This document shows, one piece after another, positions 8,031-10,388 of a DNA stretch of 10,388 nucleotides (its first letter is position 1; every line of letters begins with the position of its first letter). Position numbers and translations under genes: made by a program. The notes under the pieces are model-generated. The model saw only the letters and a list, made by a program, of their open reading frames with translations, had not been told where the DNA came from and made no database searches. Source of the DNA: Bacteroidota bacterium (GTDB lineage Bacteria > Bacteroidota > Bacteroidia > Bacteroidales > UBA1715); assembly GCA_029266015.1 (NCBI GenBank), contig JAJUFK010000068.1, positions 1 to 10,388 on the forward strand, written 5' to 3'.

Positions 8031-8954
8031 CTAATGTTCTATGATTGACAGTAATTCGCGGGTGTTTTGTTTGTCAATATAATTATCTAAACTCATACAT
8101 ACTGTTGTGGCACATGCTATTGCAAAGTGTATAGCAGAAACCCAAAAAGATAATGGAGTAGAGTTTAGTGTGTCGTAAGTAATACCGTATTTGTATAAGG
8201 CATAGATAATTCCGGCATTGAACGTATCGCCGGCTCCTATGGTGCTTACAGGTATTATTTCGGGAACATCAAATTCACTTACAAATGTGGGGGTAAATAA
8301 TTCAACTGTTTTACTGTTTTTTGTAATTATACATATTTGTACGCCTTTTGATTGTAATTCTTTATAAATACGTACTGTGTTTGTATGTCCAAATATAGCA
8401 GCACAATCTTCGTCTGATGCTCTTACAATATGACATTTTGAAAAGTTTTCTTCTATATAATTCATCTCAGTAGATCGAGCATGAACCTGTGACCGGATAT
8501 TTGGATCATATACTATCAGTGACTTTTGTAATTGTGCAGTATATAGTATTTGTAATAATGATTCGCGTGTTCGTTCACTTATAGCAAATGATGAAGAAAA
8601 TAGTACAATATCTTTATGTGTTATTTGTAAAGGTTTACAATTGAATAGCTTTGGTAATTGTTTGTAAAATTGATATTGAGCATCGTTTGTTTGATTTAAA
8701 AAAGCTAATGCTAATGAAGTAGGATGTGTTGAATGTGTAGAAATATATGATGTGTTTACACCTTGTTGTTTTAAAAATTCTTTACAATGTTTTCCTACAG
8801 TATCGGTTCCCATTTCAGATACAAATGATACCGAAGCTCCTAAATGAGCTAAACTTACAGCAGTATTTAGGGCAGAACCTCCTACTTTTGCAGTTATAGG
8901 ATTCATATTCCTGAATACAATATCAAATACAGTTTCGCCTAAAGTATATATCAT
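8031..8954 (-). CDS. PfkB-family carbohydrate kinase (fructokinase-like)
   Basis: This is a 307-residue cytosolic sugar kinase of the ribokinase/PfkB superfamily, transferring phosphate from ATP to a sugar hydroxyl. The first family signature begins at GGSALNTAVSLAHLGA (25-40) and continues with the G-D-x-x-G segment (MGTDTVGK). The second is STIGAGDTFNAGIIYAL (237-253) with the GAGD anion hole and catalytic base D243. Length is standard. The internal Mg/phosphate motif NxxE appears as S180-D-E-D183, a conservative departure. Family-level resemblance favours fructose or another hexose, but the substrate cannot be fixed from sequence. The start codon lies only 22 bp after the T run of a terminator that ends the upstream small gene, so expression may rely on readthrough or a very short leader. 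No partner transporter is visible. Family assignment is secure, substrate open. Confidence 0.9.
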   Translation of the reverse strand: MIYTLGETVFDIVFRNMNPITAKVGGSALNTAVSLAHLGASVSFVSEMGTDTVGKHCKEFLKQQGVNTSYISTHSTHPTSLALAFLNQTNDAQYQFYKQLPKLFNCKPLQITHKDIVLFSSSFAISERTRESLLQILYTAQLQKSLIVYDPNIRSQVHARSTEMNYIEENFSKCHIVRASDEDCAAIFGHTNTVRIYKELQSKGVQICIITKNSKTVELFTPTFVSEFDVPEIIPVSTIGAGDTFNAGIIYALYKYGITYDTLNSTPLSFWVSAIHFAIACATTVCMSLDNYIDKQNTRELLSIIEH

Positions 8955-8976
8955 ATTCTTTTTTCTGTAAAAATAT

Positions 8977-9014
8977 AAAAAAAAAAGAGGCTACACTATT
9001 GTAAACCTCTTTTT
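8977..9014 (-). terminator. Intrinsic terminator between the small gene and the sugar kinase
   Basis: On the minus strand, AAAAAGAGG (9014-9006) and CCTCTTTTT (8990-8982) pair perfectly, with a further three pairs (TAC/GTA) inside, and ten Ts follow (A run 8977-8986 on the plus strand). It ends the small-gene transcript. It could also work on the plus strand, where TTTTT follows the stem. Only 22 bases separate it from the sugar kinase ATG, so it may act as an attenuator for that gene. Confidence 0.8.
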
Positions 9015-9097
9015 GCCCCAAGCATTGGTGTTACCGGAACACCTTCAAATGTATATACCTCTGTGTTATATTGAAAAACATGAGTGCAATTCATCAT
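8996..9097 (-). other. Possible 33-codon ORF or frameshifted tail overlapping the small gene
   Basis: Minus-strand codons from the ATG-ATG pair (9097-9092) to the TAG at 8996-8998 encode MMNCTHVFQYNTEVYTFEG followed by VPVTPMLGAKRGLQ. The frame is shifted by one from the 59-residue small gene, whose last 32 bases it overlaps. The composition looks protein-like, and the stop falls in the loop of the terminator, as if the transcript end had been fitted to it. Removing one T from the five-T run near the end of the small gene would join the two frames into one protein of about 82 residues. It could be a translationally coupled small ORF, a frameshifted tail, or chance. I do not recognise the peptide. 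Confidence 0.35.
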
Positions 9098-9245
9098 ATT
9101 CGTGGGTGTAATTTTTTTGAACCCAATGTTCTAATTGCTTTGTCTCATCTGTGTTGAGGTATGAAATACATTTTTTTAACTCCTTTCTAAAGAGTTCTTT
9201 GTCAAAACTTAATTTCTGTAAAATTACATACGCGTATTCTAACAT
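9066..9245 (-). CDS. Small conserved-type protein, 59 residues, unknown function
   Basis: This 59-residue ORF begins MLEYAYVILQKLSFDKELF and continues RKELKKCISYL, with a conserved-looking Trp (W41) and the end YDELHSCFSI. The pattern of a short N-terminal helix, SFDxxLFxKEL, a second helix and a Trp resembles a group of small Bacteroidota proteins I have seen annotated as hypothetical; I know of no function. It is predicted soluble, helical and charged, without signal peptide or membrane segment. A good promoter-like sequence lies upstream (9272-9302) and a strong terminator downstream, so it looks like a self-contained transcription unit. The start is the first ATG after the inferred promoter, with about a 20-base leader. 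An overlapping shifted frame continues past its stop. Confidence 0.65.
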   Translation of the reverse strand: MLEYAYVILQKLSFDKELFRKELKKCISYLNTDETKQLEHWVQKNYTHEYDELHSCFSI

Positions 9246-9271
9246 GTTTTTTTGTTAATAATAATTTAACA

Positions 9272-9302
9272 TAAATATACAATAGTTATAACTCCTTTGC
9301 AA
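9272..9302 (-). promoter_or_regulatory. Candidate promoter of the 59-residue protein gene
   Basis: On the minus strand, TTG (9302-9300) is followed after 20 bases by TATATTTA (9279-9272). This fits the Bacteroidota pattern of a TTTG-type -33 element, 19-21 bases, and TAnnTTTG, with one mismatch in the -7 box. The start point would be near 9265, about 20 bases before the ATG at 9245. Confidence 0.5.
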
Positions 9303-9366
9303 GTAAAATATTATATTGAATAGGTGATATAAATCAACGCTTGCTGGTATCATTTTTTAGTGCATT

Positions 9367-9394
9367 TTTGAAACTTTTTGTAATATTAAATTTA
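9367..9394 (+). promoter_or_regulatory. Weak candidate promoter of the T9SS cohesin-like gene
   Basis: TTTG (9367-9370) and TAAATTTA (9387-9394) resemble the Bacteroidota -33 and -7 elements with one mismatch, but the spacer is 16 bases, shorter than usual. If used, the leader would be about 139 bases and would include the structured stretch before the gene. The surrounding bases are so AT-rich that chance matches are likely. Confidence 0.22.
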
Positions 9395-9440
9395 ACAATT
9401 ATTTAAAAAACTTAACATAAAATTAAAAACAACTAAAATT

Positions 9441-9539
9441 CCGGATTCGTACAAGTCAATAAATGCGATATACATTATTGTTTGGAGTGCAAATTTCTTG
9501 AAGTGCGGAGTCAGCACGGTAAACACTGACGACTAAGCT
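9441..9539 (+). promoter_or_regulatory. Possible structured 5' leader of the T9SS cohesin-like gene
   Basis: The rest of the 294-bp gap (9246-9440) is extremely AT-rich and holds only the promoter candidates. This last stretch is visibly richer in G and C. It can form two competing hairpins: GTGC/GCAC (9503-9506 with 9514-9517) and GTCAG/CTGAC (9510-9514 with 9526-9530), which share bases. GTGC also occurs earlier (9487-9490) and could pair with the same GCAC. It runs to the ATG. I do not recognise a known riboswitch family; a regulatory leader is inference. Confidence 0.28.
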
Positions 9540-10367
9540 ATGAAAACACTATTACTTAATTCAGGATTAGCTCGTGTAAGTTGTATAAGTATAACTTTGA
9601 GTTTATTAGTCATTGTAGTTCAGGCAAATTCTCTTCATCTAACACCACCATCATCACCTGCAACTGTTATAACTGTAGATGTGTGTTCAAATAACAATTG
9701 GTTTGATGTGCCTGTAGAAATTACCCAATCTGTAGAGCAATGTTTGGGGTTTGATATAGAACTTACTTTTGATGCTCAGGTGGCAATTCCAACCGGTACC
9801 GTTTTATTTAATAATTCACTTATTGATGCACGGTTTATTTCATATATGGTTACTGTTGGTAACAATACAATGAATATTAGTGTGTTTTTAAATGGGAAAG
9901 GAGCTCTGCAAACATTTAATGGTAAAGGAACAATAGTTACAGTAGAATTTCAGAAACAAAATCATTTTGATTCTCCCTTTATAGTATCATCTTCGGTTTT
10001 GGAAAGTTATGAAACATATACCGTTAAAAAAAATCTGTTGCCTATACAGTGTATAGAAAATAGTTGTGGATCGGAAGATGAAAATGAAAATAAAACACCC
10101 GTTATGTATGGAGTAAATAATGAATTTATTTCGGAACTTAAAGTAACAGCATTTCCCAATCCGGTTATTCATACCTTACAAATACAATCAAATCAAACCG
10201 TACACGTAATTATAAAAGATGCTACCAATCAAGTAAAAGGTGTATATTCAAATATTTCTCCTAATTCTGTTAGTAGTATTAATATGTCACAGTACAAATC
10301 AGGAATTTATTTTATAACTGTGTATAATAAAGCCCAATCAAAAAAATTATGTGTTGTTAAAAATTAA
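9540..10367 (+). CDS. Secreted cohesin-like domain protein with T9SS sorting domain
   Basis: This is a 275-residue protein with a signal peptide (hydrophobic core about 15-27, likely cut after VVQA at 29). Residues about 43-155 form a beta-rich domain: the pattern VDVPVEI-like strand, GFDIELTFDAQVAI, a GTV strand, SVFLNGKGAL and GTIVTVEF resembles cohesin-type or related CBM-fold modules. A polar linker (about 172-197, with an EDENENK patch) leads to a type A T9SS sorting domain (about 199-275) that starts LKVTAFPNPVIHTLQI and ends in a Gly-Ile-Tyr-Phe strand. Four cysteines (48, 68, 171, 176) in the exported part may form disulfides. The protein is probably moved across the outer membrane and attached to the surface or released. 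Nothing enzymatic is visible; a binding or scaffolding role is a guess. It is unusually short for a T9SS client, essentially one domain plus a tail. The T9SS tail is clear; the cohesin resemblance is moderate. Confidence 0.8.
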   Translation: MKTLLLNSGLARVSCISITLSLLVIVVQANSLHLTPPSSPATVITVDVCSNNNWFDVPVEITQSVEQCLGFDIELTFDAQVAIPTGTVLFNNSLIDARFISYMVTVGNNTMNISVFLNGKGALQTFNGKGTIVTVEFQKQNHFDSPFIVSSSVLESYETYTVKKNLLPIQCIENSCGSEDENENKTPVMYGVNNEFISELKVTAFPNPVIHTLQIQSNQTVHVIIKDATNQVKGVYSNISPNSVSSINMSQYKSGIYFITVYNKAQSKKLCVVKN

Positions 10368-10388
10368 TTCTTATTGTATTTTGTATAT

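Noticed and set aside
9484..9539. c-di-GMP-I (GEMM) riboswitch, from GCACGG-TAAAC and GACGACTAAGC resembling parts of its core
   Set aside because: The GNRA-capped P2 hairpin, its receptor and the second conserved stem are absent; the similarity is limited to a few bases.

Overview
The window is AT-rich DNA from a member of the Bacteroidota. Two proteins end in type IX secretion (T9SS) C-terminal sorting domains. There is a Y_Y_Y-type hybrid sensor kinase of the Bacteroidota style, start codons lack Shine-Dalgarno sequences, and several upstream regions carry TAnnTTTG-like -7 boxes. No genus can be named from the sequence alone.

Left part (1-3573, + strand): a sensory locus. The 3' portion of a Y_Y_Y/PAS/hybrid histidine kinase gene enters from the left edge. 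It looks degenerate: the H-box histidine is replaced by Gln, and two in-frame TAA codons cut the receiver domain, although the lost receiver tail is still readable in the same frame up to 2475. Fifteen bases later begins a membrane-anchored AraC-family regulator with two membrane segments, a periplasmic beta-rich domain and a C-terminal AraC DNA-binding domain.

Centre (3677-6844, + strand): a 1055-residue secreted carbohydrate esterase. It joins a CE2-type SGNH acetyl esterase and a CE4/NodB polysaccharide deacetylase, followed by beta modules and a T9SS tail. Both catalytic units keep their key residues. The preceding regulators are plausibly its control genes, but no SusC/SusD pair or glycoside hydrolase is visible.

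Right part (6878-9302, - strand): malate dehydrogenase with its terminator, a PfkB-family sugar kinase, and a 59-residue small protein with its own promoter-like sequence and terminator. An out-of-frame 33-codon extension overlaps the end of the small gene. The terminator lies only 22 bp before the sugar kinase start.

Right end (9540-10367, + strand): a secreted 275-residue protein with a cohesin-like beta domain and a T9SS tail, preceded by about 100 bp of less AT-rich, hairpin-forming leader.

The most notable observations are the apparently decaying hybrid kinase beside an intact membrane AraC regulator, the CE2-CE4 double esterase, and the small-gene/terminator arrangement in front of the sugar kinase. 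No CRISPR array, insertion sequence, tRNA or rRNA was seen.
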